64,000 nucleotides of DNA. It comes from an uncultured Bacteroidales bacterium. GTDB taxonomy: Bacteria > Bacteroidota > Bacteroidia > Bacteroidales > Paludibacteraceae. The DNA lies in contig CAMOJA010000008.1 in the NCBI GenBank assembly GCA_946616535.1, forward strand, positions 1-64,000. The letters are read 5' to 3'. The notes beneath the pieces were generated by a model that did no database searches, had not been told where the DNA came from, and saw nothing but the letters and a program-made list of their open reading frames with translations. The position numbers and the translations under genes are program-made. Positions 1-9,145 of this stretch are shown in pieces. Position 1 is the stretch's first letter, and each line of letters opens with the position of its first letter.

Positions 1-87
1 CAAGTAATTTAGTTAAAATAAGTAAAAAACTGTCAACACTATTTAGGAAAAGTCAGCGGCATCCGATGCCGGGGAAAAGAAGAAAGG

Positions 88-104
88 GCGGGATTCAATC
101 CCGC
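88..104. terminator. Short GC-rich hairpin downstream of the BspA-like gene
   Basis: A 7-bp perfect inverted repeat (GCGGGAT / ATCCCGC, 3-nt loop). Read on the minus strand it is followed by a pyrimidine-rich tract. It lies beyond the stronger hairpin at 141-170 and may be a second terminator for the same leftward transcript. Confidence 0.4.
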
Positions 105-130
105 GGAACTACCAAGAAAGAAGAACCTAA

Positions 131-170
131 GAAAGAAAAACCTGCCTGCTCGGATTGTTGAGCAGGCAGG
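131..170 (-). terminator. Rho-independent terminator of the BspA-like gene
   Basis: A perfect 11-bp stem (141-151 with 160-170, arms CCTGCCTGCTC / GAGCAGGCAGG, 8-nt loop). On the minus strand the stem is followed by TTTTTCTTTC. This is the layout of an intrinsic terminator about 70 bp after the stop codon of the leftward gene ending at 238. Confidence 0.75.
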
Positions 171-237
171 AGTTCCGAAAGATCGAGTTATCGAGTTATC
201 GAGAAAGCGAATCTTAATCGCCCATATATGGTCGATG

Positions 238-2478
238 CTATTTCACCTCCTGTCCCGTGAGGGTATATACCTTCTCGCCGCGGAGGATGAAGATTTGGCC
301 ATTACGGAGGATGAGCCTACCTCTGTCTCCTCCCTGAAGGGAAGAGGAAACATCCTCAACTCCAGTAGCTTCACCTTCACCAGTAGTAGTAAACTCTCCG
401 GAATAAGTGGCAACCAGTTGGTCATTGGCATCTTTAGCGGTTACGCTATAGCCGTATTGAGTATTACTGTCGAGGCCGGTTACCGTGAACTGCAAGCCGT
501 TTGCGGTCATAAGAGCCGCAGGAGCATGTGCTTGTCCGTCGCGAGAAGGAGCAAAAGCAATGCCGGTTAGCTGTCCGTTAGAATTGAAGATAAGCGTGCA
601 GAATACTACGCCGTCTTTGGTGATCTGGATGGTATATGAAGCGGCATTGTCGTTTGTCGGCCATGTAACGGTGGCAGCATTGTCCTGCGGCTCTACGGTT
701 ACATCATTGGTGGTCACAGTTGCTTCTTCGGCTCCGATGGCATAGGTATAGTAGAAATCCCGCCAAACAGAGGCATTCTTGTACATATCAATTGAACTCG
801 GCAGCACATAGAGCTCGCATTCAAACTTATCAACTCCGTCAAAAGCGTTGCTATACGTGTTAGTCGGCGTCGGGCGGTAGTTGAAGATTGTTTCGAGGTT
901 CACGCAGTTATAGAACGCTTGCTCGCCGATGGTCTTAACGGACTCGCCGATTGACACTTTCTTCAGTGTCTCAATGCCCGCAAAAGCGTTTGCGCCGATG
1001 GCGGTGACGGAATTGCCGATAACCAGTTCTTCCATTTCGTTCGGCGCTTCTACACCATACTGCATATTCTCCGTAAACGAACCGGCATTGCCGATGGTCA
1101 GTACTTTGTTCGCTGGGTCGTATGACCAAACGAGTGCTAAGTCTTTTCCACACGTTCCTACGCGGTCATATGCAAACTCTGCCGTGAAGGTGGTATCTTG
1201 TGTAATCTGGAAAATACGCGGATTGTCTTTCAAACCATCAGACCATTGTGTGAAATGATAACCGTAATCGGCTGTAACGGTCAACGTGACAAAATCCAAG
1301 TATTCCGCAGAACTATTGCCGGAAATAGAGCCGTGCTCGGCATTCTTGGTAATGGAATATACATTCTTCGCAAAAGTAGCGGTAAAGGTCTTGTCTTCGG
1401 TCACAGAAACCGTACGAGGATTAGAAGTGTTACCGTCATTCCAACGTACAAATCGATAGCCATAATTCGGGATAGCAGATATCTCCACCTCATCTAAATA
1501 CAGAGCCGTTGTATCACCAATTGTTGTTCCCCATTCGGGATTTGCAGAGGTGGTTGAAATAGTATAAGTATTCTTTGCAAACTCTGCCGTAAAGGTTGTA
1601 TCCTGAGTCAGCACAATCGTACGCGGATTGTCTGTATTCCCATCTGACCATTGGGTAAAATGATAGCCATAGTTCGGGACGGCAGTAATCAATGTATAAT
1701 CGCATAATGTTGTAGGAACGACAACTCTACCCATCATTGTTTCAGTTACTAGCCCTGTAACAACAAAAACCAATGGTACATATTGTATTCGTGAAGCATA
1801 ATTAGACCAACGTGCGGCGTTCTTATATGCGTCTAAAGTCCCGCAAGGAACGTAGATTGGACAATTATTGGTACCATCAAAAGCAGAACTGCCTAATGTC
1901 GGTGGAGTTTCTGCTTCAATCGTCACAGAGGTCAAACCGGTGCAACCACGGAAAGCCTCATTTCCAATGCTTGTGACGCTATTGGGAATCGTCACAGAGG
2001 TCAAACCGGTGCACTTATAGAAAGCACTAGCTCCAATGCTGGTGACGTTGGGAATCGTCACAGAGGTCAAACCGCTGCAACCACTGAAAGCATCCTCTCT
2101 AATGTTTGTGACGCTATTGCCAATCGTCAAAGAGGTCAAACCGCTGCAACCTTCGAAAGCACTACTTCCAATGCTGGTGACGCTATTGGGAATCGTCGCA
2201 GAGGTCAAACCGCTGCAAAACACGAAAGCACCACTTCCAATGCTGGTGACGCTATACGATACTGAGTTGTAAGTCACAGAAGCGGGGATATTGGCAGTTG
2301 TGATACTTGTTGACCAACGTGGAGAACTACTATTTTGCGACGTAACTTCAGCCGTTTGGTTGGTGGCATAGAGTTTGTAATACAAATCGCCGATTTGGAC
2401 TCGTTCGTAATCCCAGGCGAACATGGTTCCTACGCTGGCTGCTACAGCGAGCAATAGAGTAAAAAGTTTTTTTCTCAT
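238..2478 (-). CDS. BspA-like leucine-rich repeat surface protein with Listeria-Bacteroides repeats
   Basis: A 746-residue secreted protein. An N-terminal signal peptide ([21 protein letters not shown]) is followed by a block of BspA/LRR_5 repeats of about 23 residues (roughly 75-225, pattern [22 protein letters not shown]). Then come three InlB-type Listeria-Bacteroides repeats (about 235-430, pattern [17 protein letters not shown]), a second short LRR block (about 470-560) and a fibronectin III-like segment (about 600-700). The last 25 residues ([20 protein letters not shown]) match the tails of the two C10 peptidases at 57.8-61.2 kb. Repeats of these families usually mediate adhesion or protein binding at the cell surface; the ligand cannot be inferred. 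The gene is monocistronic, with a promoter at 2813-2845, a leader of about 330 nt and its own terminator. Confidence 0.85.
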   Translation of the reverse strand: MRKKLFTLLLAVAASVGTMFAWDYERVQIGDLYYKLYATNQTAEVTSQNSSSPRWSTSITTANIPASVTYNSVSYSVTSIGSGAFVFCSGLTSATIPNSVTSIGSSAFEGCSGLTSLTIGNSVTNIREDAFSGCSGLTSVTIPNVTSIGASAFYKCTGLTSVTIPNSVTSIGNEAFRGCTGLTSVTIEAETPPTLGSSAFDGTNNCPIYVPCGTLDAYKNAARWSNYASRIQYVPLVFVVTGLVTETMMGRVVVPTTLCDYTLITAVPNYGYHFTQWSDGNTDNPRTIVLTQDTTFTAEFAKNTYTISTTSANPEWGTTIGDTTALYLDEVEISAIPNYGYRFVRWNDGNTSNPRTVSVTEDKTFTATFAKNVYSITKNAEHGSISGNSSAEYLDFVTLTVTADYGYHFTQWSDGLKDNPRIFQITQDTTFTAEFAYDRVGTCGKDLALVWSYDPANKVLTIGNAGSFTENMQYGVEAPNEMEELVIGNSVTAIGANAFAGIETLKKVSIGESVKTIGEQAFYNCVNLETIFNYRPTPTNTYSNAFDGVDKFECELYVLPSSIDMYKNASVWRDFYYTYAIGAEEATVTTNDVTVEPQDNAATVTWPTNDNAASYTIQITKDGVVFCTLIFNSNGQLTGIAFAPSRDGQAHAPAALMTANGLQFTVTGLDSNTQYGYSVTAKDANDQLVATYSGEFTTTGEGEATGVEDVSSSLQGGDRGRLILRNGQIFILRGEKVYTLTGQEVK

Positions 2479-2801
2479 AATATTATTAAATTAAAACTGG
2501 TTAATTATATACAAATACAATAAAAGCGCGAACATTATTCACGCTTATTCTCTATCACGAGGTTCCGGAAATGACCCTACACACAAGAACAAACAATAAC
2601 GTCCACGCCCGATATGTTTAACCCTCCCGCCCTATGAGGGGCGCGAACGGATATTAACATACCCACGGAACGTCTATTGCACCATCTTGTTTTGGGCGTG
2701 TGAAATTTTCCGGATTTCGTGATACCAAAACAAGCGTCAATAAACGCCATTTTTAATGTGTCCTCCTGTTTAACGTCAGTGAGTGACGGAGAGGTTGCTA
2801 A
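2479..2801 (-). other. Long untranslated leader of the BspA-like gene
   Basis: About 330 nt separate the predicted promoter from the ATG at 2478. I see no convincing gene here. A 10-bp inverted repeat (CTTGTTTTGG at 2686-2695, its complement at 2725-2734) could fold into a hairpin in the leader mRNA, so post-transcriptional control is possible. The function is unknown. Confidence 0.4.
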
Positions 2802-2821
2802 ACCTTTGCGACTGCAAAGGT
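2802..2821. promoter_or_regulatory. Palindrome overlapping the -7 box and transcription start
   Basis: ACCTTTGCGACTGCAAAGGT is an 8-bp perfect inverted repeat with a 4-nt centre. One arm is the -7 box of the promoter at 2813-2845 and the other lies at the 5' end of the transcript. The identical 20-mer recurs at 47153-47172 in the same position relative to another leftward promoter. It could be an operator or a 5'-terminal RNA hairpin. Confidence 0.5.
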
Positions 2822-2845
2822 ACACAAAAAAAATGACACTTGCAA
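2813..2845 (-). promoter_or_regulatory. Promoter of the BspA-like gene (33-bp architecture)
   Basis: On the minus strand it reads TTGCAAGTGTCA, then a run of eight T, then GTGTACCTTTGCA. The -7 box TACCTTTG occupies 2815-2822. The upstream TTGC sits at the same distance as in eleven other promoters of this window. The A/T run here is T rather than A. Confidence 0.65.
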
Positions 2846-2865
2846 ATAAAAGTGCCATTTTCTTG
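2826..2865. repeat. 40-bp direct repeat, left copy, flanking the AbiE module
   Basis: Identical over 40 bp to 4494-4533. It contains an imperfect hairpin (AATGACACTT / AAGTGCCATT, one mismatch, 8-nt loop) bordered by an A run and a T-rich run. This copy overlaps the upstream half of the BspA promoter. Confidence 0.85.
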
Positions 2866-2987
2866 TATTTTAATATTTTTTATTGGTTATGTGTTATGTT
2901 TGATATATTTTAGACAAATAATAATGTCATATTTCATATAGAAAATGCAGAAAAATTGCATTTATTATCAAAAATGTTACAATTTAT

Positions 2988-3020
2988 TTGCATATATGAT
3001 TAAAAAGTAGTACCTTTGCA
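2988..3020 (+). promoter_or_regulatory. Promoter of the abiEi-abiEii operon
   Basis: A 33-bp promoter: TTGCATATAT upstream and -7 box TACCTTTG at 3011-3018 followed by CA. The ATG lies only 16 bp beyond the motif, so the leader is very short. TTTG at 2987-2990 with 20 bp spacing fits the Bacteroidota -33/-7 consensus. Confidence 0.75.
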
Positions 3021-3035
3021 GCAAATTTTGGAATC

Positions 3036-3662
3036 ATGAATAATGTATTGCACAATTTAGGCAACATTCCGGTTACTGCTGCAACGTTACGCAATGTTCT
3101 ACCAAACCGTAATTCGTTTGCACACTTCATCAGTAGCAAGGAACTCTCCGGAGAGATCATCCGACTAAAGCAAGGTCTTTATGTCGTCTCTCCCGATGTT
3201 TCCGGCAAGCCGATCAATAACTTACTTATTGCCAATAGTTTATACGGTCCTTCATATGTCTCCTTCCAAACAGCCCTTGGTTTCTATGGCTTGATTGACG
3301 ATGTTGTGCAGACGACCATCTCCGCCTCTTTTCGCCTCAATAAGCAGTACGACACACCTGTCGGACGCTTTGAATACATACAATTACCATCTGCCTATTA
3401 TCCGATAGGTATCACGCAGGCACAAAGTGAAAACATGCCGTTTCTTATAGCCTCTCCAGAAAAAGCGCTTTGCGATCTAATTATCCGCACGCCGAAACTT
3501 CTTTTTCGCTCAAAGAAAGACGTAATCACGTATCTGGAAGACGATCTGCGATTTGATACTGAGTCGCTGTCCTCTATGGACATCTCCGTTTTTCAGGCTT
3601 GCGCGGAAAAGGGTTACAAATCATCATCTATTCAACAATTGATAAATGTCATTAGCCAATGA
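3036..3662 (+). CDS. abiEi: AbiEi-type antitoxin / transcriptional autorepressor
   Basis: A 208-residue protein with the arrangement of AbiEi antitoxins. An N-terminal winged-helix region (about 1-60, with SSKELSGEIIRLKQGLYVVS typical of the first wing) is followed by the C-terminal antitoxin domain (about 70-200, containing SPEKALCDLIIRTPK). In studied AbiE systems AbiEi represses its own operon and counteracts AbiEii without a stable complex (type IV toxin-antitoxin). The stop overlaps the next start as ATGA at 3659-3662, so the two are translationally coupled. The pair lies between identical 40-bp repeats, suggesting it arrived as a unit. Confidence 0.85.
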   Translation: MNNVLHNLGNIPVTAATLRNVLPNRNSFAHFISSKELSGEIIRLKQGLYVVSPDVSGKPINNLLIANSLYGPSYVSFQTALGFYGLIDDVVQTTISASFRLNKQYDTPVGRFEYIQLPSAYYPIGITQAQSENMPFLIASPEKALCDLIIRTPKLLFRSKKDVITYLEDDLRFDTESLSSMDISVFQACAEKGYKSSSIQQLINVISQ

Positions 3663-4483
3663 ATCCTATTTATAACACCATGTTGGCGGCATACCCGCAA
3701 ACCACTCCCAATGAGCGTCACAATGCGCAGATTGAGGTCGCACAGCAGATCGTTTTAGCCGGTTTGGCTCGTAGCGATTTCTTTGCTCATGCGGCATTTT
3801 ATGGAGGTACCTGTTTGCGTATCTTCCACGGGCTTCCACGATTCTCCGAAGATATGGATTTCTCGTTGCTCCAAAACAATAAGGATTTTGATTGGACAAA
3901 ATATTTTCCTTATATTGAGCAGGAGTTTTTATCCTTGGGCAGGCAGGTTGTCATAACCAAAAAAGATAAGCGTACCTTTGGTAAAGTGGAATCCGCTTTT
4001 CTGAAAGACAACACAGAAGTCTATAATCTGCAATTTCAAACCGAAAAGTCTATCAAAATCAAGATCGAAGCAGATACATGTCCTCCGCTTGATTTTCAGA
4101 CCGAGCAGAAACTTTTGATGCAGCCTTATTCCTTCTATACGCGTTGTTTCGCTCTACCGGACTTGTTCGCAGGAAAGATGCATGCACTACTTTACCGTCA
4201 ATGGAAAAGCCGTGTCAAAGGACGCGATTGGTACGACTTTGAGTGGTATGTACGTAATCATATTCCTCTACATTTTGCTCATCTGCAGGCTCGTGCAAAA
4301 CAATTCAATGATGAAGATTTGACACCGGATGCGTTTGCGCAAAAACTGCGTGAGACAATACATTCTGCAGATATCAATTTGGTCAAGGCAGATGTTTCTC
4401 CATTCCTTGTCCATCCTCAGGAAACAGAAATCTGGTCTAACGATTATTTTATGCAAATAGCCGATCGGATTCAGCTTAACTGA
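3659..4483 (+). CDS. abiEii: AbiEii-type nucleotidyltransferase toxin
   Basis: A 274-residue protein of the AbiEii/AbiGii (DUF1814) nucleotidyltransferase family. The catalytic signature is visible as FYGGTCLRIFHGLPRFSEDM from residue 47: the GGT motif at 49-51 and the metal-binding DMDF at 65-68. RDWYDFEWYV near residue 190 is the conserved later motif. Family members use NTPs to modify tRNA or another target and arrest growth, and the system aborts phage infection. The catalytic residues are all present, so the toxin looks intact. Confidence 0.88.
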   Translation: MNPIYNTMLAAYPQTTPNERHNAQIEVAQQIVLAGLARSDFFAHAAFYGGTCLRIFHGLPRFSEDMDFSLLQNNKDFDWTKYFPYIEQEFLSLGRQVVITKKDKRTFGKVESAFLKDNTEVYNLQFQTEKSIKIKIEADTCPPLDFQTEQKLLMQPYSFYTRCFALPDLFAGKMHALLYRQWKSRVKGRDWYDFEWYVRNHIPLHFAHLQARAKQFNDEDLTPDAFAQKLRETIHSADINLVKADVSPFLVHPQETEIWSNDYFMQIADRIQLN

Positions 4484-4493
4484 TCGCTTTGCA

Positions 4494-4533
4494 AAAAAAA
4501 ATGACACTTGCAAATAAAAGTGCCATTTTCTTG
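4494..4533. repeat. 40-bp direct repeat, right copy, flanking the AbiE module
   Basis: An exact copy of 2826-2865, beginning 10 bp after the abiEii stop. Here no -7 box follows on either strand, so it is not a promoter. With its hairpin, A run and T-rich side it could end transcription from both the toxin gene and the converging M3 peptidase gene. Confidence 0.85.
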
Positions 4534-4572
4534 ATATTTGTATTTAATTATACCTTATTTGATACAAATAAA

Positions 4573-6717
4573 TTATTTAATCTCTACAGCTTTGATGCCG
4601 TCGCGCTCGAGGAGGGCATTGATGGTGGGTTCGCCGCCACGGAAACGTTTGTACAGATCCATCGCTTTCTCGGTTCCACCCTTCTCCAGGATGTTCTCGC
4701 GGAAACGCTTTGCGGCTTTCTTATCGAAGATGGAGCCGTTCTTGGCTTGCGCAGCCTTGAAGACGGAGAATGCATCTGCATCGAGCAACTCAGACCACTT
4801 GTAGCTATAATATCCTGCTGCATAACCGCCGGAGAAGATATGCGTGAACGCGCAGCACATCTGTGTTCCGGGAACATTCGGCAGAACCTGTACCTGCTCC
4901 ATTGCCTCATCACTGAAACGAACGACGGACTCCACAGTACCGATCGCCTCGTTTACCTCAAACGGCTTCTCCAAGGTATGCCATGCCATATCCAGATAGC
5001 CGAAGCTGAGCTGACGCGCACAAGCGTAAGCTGCGTGGTAGGTCTGCGAAGCGTGCATCTTGTCGAGCAACTCCTGCGGCAGACTCTCACCTGTCTTATA
5101 GTGCTTTGCAAAGGTATCCAGGAACTCTTTCTCGTCGATGAAGTTCTCGTTGAACTGGCTCGGCAGCTCCACAAAATCTCTCGGCACGTTGGTTCCGCTC
5201 TGCGCAGCATACTGGCAGCGAGTCAGCATACCATGCAGGCCATGACCGAACTCATGCAAGAACGTGCGCACCTCATCATACGTGAAGAGCGCCGGTTTGT
5301 CTGCGGTCGGACGGGTGAAATTCATGACGTTCACGATATGCGGACGATGATCTTTCTTGCCCTTCATATACTGCGGCTGGAAGTCATTCATCCATGCGCC
5401 GCCACGCTTACCGTCCCGCGGATGGAAGTCAGCATAGTAAACCGCCAGGAACTTACCTTTCTCGTCAAACACCTCATAGGCCGTCACCTCGGGATTATAG
5501 ACCTGAATCTTCTTGTTCTCCTTGAATTTCAGGCCATAGAGTTTCTCTGCGAGTCCGAAGACCCCCTTCTTCACGTTCTCCAACTCGAAATACGGACGCA
5601 GATCATCATCGGAGATGGCATATTTCTCTTGTTTGAGTTTCTTGCTATAATAGCTGAAGTCCCATGGCTGCAGATGTGCCGCATAGAAACCATGCGCATG
5701 AGCATAGTCCTCTAACTCTTTCACTTCCTCGCGAGCCGCCGGCATATAGGCATCACGGAGCTGATCCAACAGACGATATACATTCTCCGGAGTCTCCGCC
5801 ATGGTCTTATAGAGCGATTTCTCCGCGTACGTCTTCTTTCCAAAGAGTTTCGCAAGCGCCAGACGCGTATTCACGATCTCCACAATCAGGCCGGTGTTGT
5901 CAAACTCGCCTCCGACACACTTACCGGCGTTCGCCATATACAACTCACGACGGATGTCACGGTTGTCCAGATCCTGCATCACAGGGATGGTGGTCGTCGG
6001 TTTGAGGTTCAGCAACCATCCCTCCTGCCCTTTCTTCTCTGCGTTAGCACGAAGCATCGCCTTGGTGTCGTCATTCAGACCTGCCAAGAGCGCCTCATCG
6101 GTAATGAGCATCGTCCAGGCGTTAGTTGCCTTGAGCACATTCTGACCGTATTGGAGGGTCAGCTGACTCAGTTTGGCGCTCAACTCACGGTAAGTCTGCT
6201 TATCCTCCGGCGAGAGGTTCGCGCCGTTATTGGCAAACGACTCGTAGATATCCTCCAGCAGCTTATACTGCGCTTTGTTCAGTTTGAGTTTGGCACGCTG
6301 GTCATACACCGCTTTGATACGCTTGAACAAGCCCTCGTTCAGACGAATCGTAGAAGAATACTCTGATAATTTCGGAGAGAGCTCCATCTCAATCTGCTGC
6401 AGCGTGTCGTTAGTCTCTGCGCTGGTGAGGTTATAGAAACAACCGGCGACAACGGTCAGTAACTCTCCCGAAGCCTCATACGCCTCGATCGTGTTGGCAT
6501 AAGTCGGGGCCTCAGGATTATTCACGATGTTATCGATATCCTTCAGACCTTGTTTGAAGGCCTCCTCAAAGGCCGGCATATAGTGCTCCGCATGAATCTC
6601 GTTAAAGGGATACGTGCCATGCGGCGTTTTCCAGTTCTTATACTCGAAGAACGGGTTGGTTGCAGCAGTAGCTGCTAGAACAGTTGTGGCAAGAGCCATA
6701 GTTAGTAATTTTCTCAT
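4573..6717 (-). CDS. M3 family metallopeptidase (peptidyl-dipeptidase Dcp-like)
   Basis: A 714-residue zinc oligopeptidase. The zinc motif HEFGH is at residues 488-492, followed by the M3 downstream block (FVELPSQFNENFI), and the total length is that of Dcp/oligopeptidase A. A signal peptide (MRKLLTMALATTVLAATAA) implies a periplasmic location, whereas E. coli Dcp is mostly cytoplasmic. It should cleave short peptides, removing dipeptides from the C terminus if it is a true Dcp. It is the last gene of a leftward run, 51 bp after the CHU_C-tailed protein. Confidence 0.9.
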   Translation of the reverse strand: MRKLLTMALATTVLAATAATNPFFEYKNWKTPHGTYPFNEIHAEHYMPAFEEAFKQGLKDIDNIVNNPEAPTYANTIEAYEASGELLTVVAGCFYNLTSAETNDTLQQIEMELSPKLSEYSSTIRLNEGLFKRIKAVYDQRAKLKLNKAQYKLLEDIYESFANNGANLSPEDKQTYRELSAKLSQLTLQYGQNVLKATNAWTMLITDEALLAGLNDDTKAMLRANAEKKGQEGWLLNLKPTTTIPVMQDLDNRDIRRELYMANAGKCVGGEFDNTGLIVEIVNTRLALAKLFGKKTYAEKSLYKTMAETPENVYRLLDQLRDAYMPAAREEVKELEDYAHAHGFYAAHLQPWDFSYYSKKLKQEKYAISDDDLRPYFELENVKKGVFGLAEKLYGLKFKENKKIQVYNPEVTAYEVFDEKGKFLAVYYADFHPRDGKRGGAWMNDFQPQYMKGKKDHRPHIVNVMNFTRPTADKPALFTYDEVRTFLHEFGHGLHGMLTRCQYAAQSGTNVPRDFVELPSQFNENFIDEKEFLDTFAKHYKTGESLPQELLDKMHASQTYHAAYACARQLSFGYLDMAWHTLEKPFEVNEAIGTVESVVRFSDEAMEQVQVLPNVPGTQMCCAFTHIFSGGYAAGYYSYKWSELLDADAFSVFKAAQAKNGSIFDKKAAKRFRENILEKGGTEKAMDLYKRFRGGEPTINALLERDGIKAVEIK

Positions 6718-6768
6718 TGATAATTTCTATAAGTCGATATATCGTTTGTCGATATACCGAAGTTAATA

Positions 6769-8076
6769 TTATTTCCCCCGGAGAAGATTGATGTCGCCGG
6801 ACATCTGATATATGCCTAAGACAGACTCATCAGCGTTGAGTTTCTTCTTGTTGTACGAAGCCTTCATCATAAAGGACGCATTCTTGTCAGCATCGGTACC
6901 CATAGCCCGTACTACATAGAAATACGCACCTTCTGCTGCCGGACGGCCGTTGATGTTACCATCCCACCCTTTCGCCGGGTCGGTCGATTCATATACTAAT
7001 TTGCCCCATCGGTTATAAACCCATATATGGAAATCCCGAAGAGACCTGTACGCCACGCGGAACTCATCGTTCTTGCCGTCACCATTAGGTGTAAACACGT
7101 TCGGTACCGCCAGATACGACTCCGCGATTGCTACCGTCACCTCCATCGAATCGGACGCACAAGTAGCATTATTCACCGAGCAAACAACGCGGTACGAACC
7201 CGGCTCCGAGAAGGTATAACGGATGTCCTTGTCGTTACGCGTGACAATCAACTCCGTCGAATGATAGATCGACCATTTATAGAACTGCGCTGCAGGTGTG
7301 GGATTCGAATAAAACGCCACCTCCAACGGACCGCTGTATTCCGACGAAGCGATCAGCTCCTGGGATGTCGGGCGGTTTCTTTCATTGGATTTCTCACCCT
7401 CTTTACCTCGGGTTGTCGCCAACGACATGAGTTGCATCTTTACTGCCTTAATGCTATCTATCGGTACATCGATCTCTACACACGCCGAATCCATTCCTAA
7501 TGCCTCACGGACGGTCTGGTCGTAGCAGAGTTTAATAGGCGTCGGGCCATAAAGAGCAGGAAGCATAAAAACAGGACGAAGGGTCGAAGCTACCGTAGCT
7601 GCAGAATCCACCCACTCCTCTGTATTCCACGCGAGCGCATTATAATCTATGGAACACGCGCGCGCATACGAACCTTGCGTACCATCCTGACGCGTATAAG
7701 TAAGAGGCTTCGTGTCGCCCTTTAGCGTCAGAGTCGTACCGCCGCAATCGGCTGCCACGGAGAGTTCCATACTCGTTGGCTCGGAATACAAGAACACATA
7801 TACCGGAGTTGATTGAGTAATGCCATCCGATACATAATACCCACCCTCATCCGGATAAATCTCATCAGTGCCGGAAGCTACCGGTTTGCCATCGGCATCA
7901 TACCAAGTCACATTCCCGATAGTCGAGCGCAGATGTATCTCATCCTTAAAAATAAACAGAGTATCATTTCCGTTCACTACTTGCGTAGCCGTTCCCACAC
8001 ACTCTATAATGGAGGCATAGGAAACGGCTGCAAGCAGCAAAAGGATACTTATTCCTATTGTTCGTCTAATCGACAT
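6769..8076 (-). CDS. Secreted protein with a CHU_C / T9SS type B sorting domain
   Basis: A 435-residue protein with a signal peptide (ISILLLLAAVSYA). Its middle has Ig-like features, including a PKD-like stretch near 250-310 (YTFSEPGSYRVVCSVNNATC). From about residue 320 it has the gliding-motility-associated C-terminal domain (VPNVFTPNGDGKNDEFRV, then FHIWVYNRWGKLVYES and WDGNINGRPAAEGAYFYVV). That domain directs export through the type IX secretion system. The body matches no enzyme family I know. It starts 6 bp after serA. Confidence 0.85.
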   Translation of the reverse strand: MSIRRTIGISILLLLAAVSYASIIECVGTATQVVNGNDTLFIFKDEIHLRSTIGNVTWYDADGKPVASGTDEIYPDEGGYYVSDGITQSTPVYVFLYSEPTSMELSVAADCGGTTLTLKGDTKPLTYTRQDGTQGSYARACSIDYNALAWNTEEWVDSAATVASTLRPVFMLPALYGPTPIKLCYDQTVREALGMDSACVEIDVPIDSIKAVKMQLMSLATTRGKEGEKSNERNRPTSQELIASSEYSGPLEVAFYSNPTPAAQFYKWSIYHSTELIVTRNDKDIRYTFSEPGSYRVVCSVNNATCASDSMEVTVAIAESYLAVPNVFTPNGDGKNDEFRVAYRSLRDFHIWVYNRWGKLVYESTDPAKGWDGNINGRPAAEGAYFYVVRAMGTDADKNASFMMKASYNKKKLNADESVLGIYQMSGDINLLRGK

Positions 8077-8082
8077 TTTAGT

Positions 8083-9003
8083 TTATTTATTTACTTGGAA
8101 ACGGGTGTTGCCGTTCTGGATGAAGTCCACAATCTGCTTTGCAGCAGCGATGCCGGCATTGATATTGGCCTCTGCGGTCTGCGCACCCATCTTCTTCGGC
8201 GTTGCAAAATAGCGTCCCTCGAAGAGTGTACGGAACTTCGCATCCGCAACCGGCATAATATCCGTCATGTACTTCAGATCCGTACGTTCTTGCATCAACG
8301 CAATCAGACCTTCCTCGTCAATCACTTCTTTGCGCGCGGTATTGACAAGAATACCGCCTTTCGGCAGGAGGTTAACCAGATCATGATTGATGCTGCTCTT
8401 GGTCTCAGCCGTTGCAGGGATATGCAGACTCACGATGTCGCAAGTCTTATACAACTCCTCGGCACTATGAACGGGCTTCACGTTAGCTGCCGTCATCGCC
8501 TCATCCGGGCAATACGCATCGTACGCATAAACATCCATGCCGAAGCCTTGCGCAATGCGAGCTACGTTACGACCCACGTTTCCGAAGGCATGAATACCCA
8601 GTTTCTTGCCTTTCAATTCCGTTCCTGAAGTACCGTTATAGAGATTGCGAACGGCATATACCATCAATCCTAAAGCCAATTCGGCAACGGCGTTGCTGTT
8701 TTGACCCGGAGTATTCATAGCTACCACTTTGTGCGCAGTAGCCGCCTCCAGGTCGATGTTATCATACCCTGCTCCGGCACGAACAACGATCTTCAGTTGC
8801 TTGGCGGCATCCAATACCGCAGCATCCACCACATCCGAACGGATGATGAGCGCGTCTGCGTCCGCTACAGCGTCCAGCAACTGCTGTTTGTCTGTATATT
8901 TCTCCAAGAGAGCGAGTTCATACCCTGCGCTCTCCACCACTTCGCGAATACCGTCCACGGCTATTTTCGCAAAAGGTTTCTCTGTTGCTACTAATACTTT
9001 CAT
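8083..9003 (-). CDS. serA: D-3-phosphoglycerate dehydrogenase
   Basis: A 306-residue D-isomer-specific 2-hydroxyacid dehydrogenase, NAD-dependent, catalysing the first step of serine synthesis from 3-phosphoglycerate. The nucleotide-binding turn reads KLGIHAFGNVGRNVA (about residue 135), a variant of GxGxxG I recall from Bacteroidota SerA. VNTARKEVIDEEGL carries the substrate-side Arg and Glu. The segment that normally carries the catalytic His (TPHxGAST) reads TPKKMGAQT here. There is no C-terminal ACT domain, so serine feedback through that domain is not expected. It follows serC by 142 bp, which supports the pathway assignment. Confidence 0.88.
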   Translation of the reverse strand: MKVLVATEKPFAKIAVDGIREVVESAGYELALLEKYTDKQQLLDAVADADALIIRSDVVDAAVLDAAKQLKIVVRAGAGYDNIDLEAATAHKVVAMNTPGQNSNAVAELALGLMVYAVRNLYNGTSGTELKGKKLGIHAFGNVGRNVARIAQGFGMDVYAYDAYCPDEAMTAANVKPVHSAEELYKTCDIVSLHIPATAETKSSINHDLVNLLPKGGILVNTARKEVIDEEGLIALMQERTDLKYMTDIMPVADAKFRTLFEGRYFATPKKMGAQTAEANINAGIAAAKQIVDFIQNGNTRFQVNK

Positions 9004-9145
9004 AATTTTTTTGATTAATGATCGTTCACTTTGTTCACTAAAGGAATAAAGAGTAAAGACTTAAATGTTTTGTATAGTCGAAGCCGTTTAGTCTTTCATC
9101 CTTTAGCGAAGCGGTCTTTGTTCTTTTAGCCCATAGGGCGGTCTA
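9004..9145. repeat. serC-serA spacer with dispersed spacer repeats
   Basis: The 142-bp spacer contains two versions of a motif seen elsewhere between genes. The minus-strand sequence AAAGACCGCTTCGCTAAAGG, near 9098-9119, also occurs in similar form at 18114-18135 and 62507-62525. A related AAAGGAATAAAGAGTAAAGA tract lies at 9039-9058. No promoter box is apparent. Confidence 0.5.

Noticed and set aside
1..87. Possible end of a gene at the left border
   Set aside because: Frames are short and interrupted; only hairpins and simple repeats are visible.
1920..2240. Regularly spaced near-identical units that could suggest a CRISPR array
   Set aside because: The period is about 69 bp with in-frame variants that encode leucine-rich repeats; no distinct spacers.
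2577..2858. 93-codon frame on the minus strand upstream of the BspA-like gene
   Set aside because: It runs through the promoter and palindrome, so it cannot be transcribed from that promoter; no recognisable product.
2826..4533. Insertion sequence with target-site duplication
   Set aside because: No transposase or terminal inverted repeats; 40 bp is longer than usual duplications. Kept only as a flanked module.
4489..5715. 408-codon open frame on the + strand opposite the M3 peptidase gene
   Set aside because: It is antisense to a well-supported gene, has no family motifs, and begins in the 40-bp repeat.
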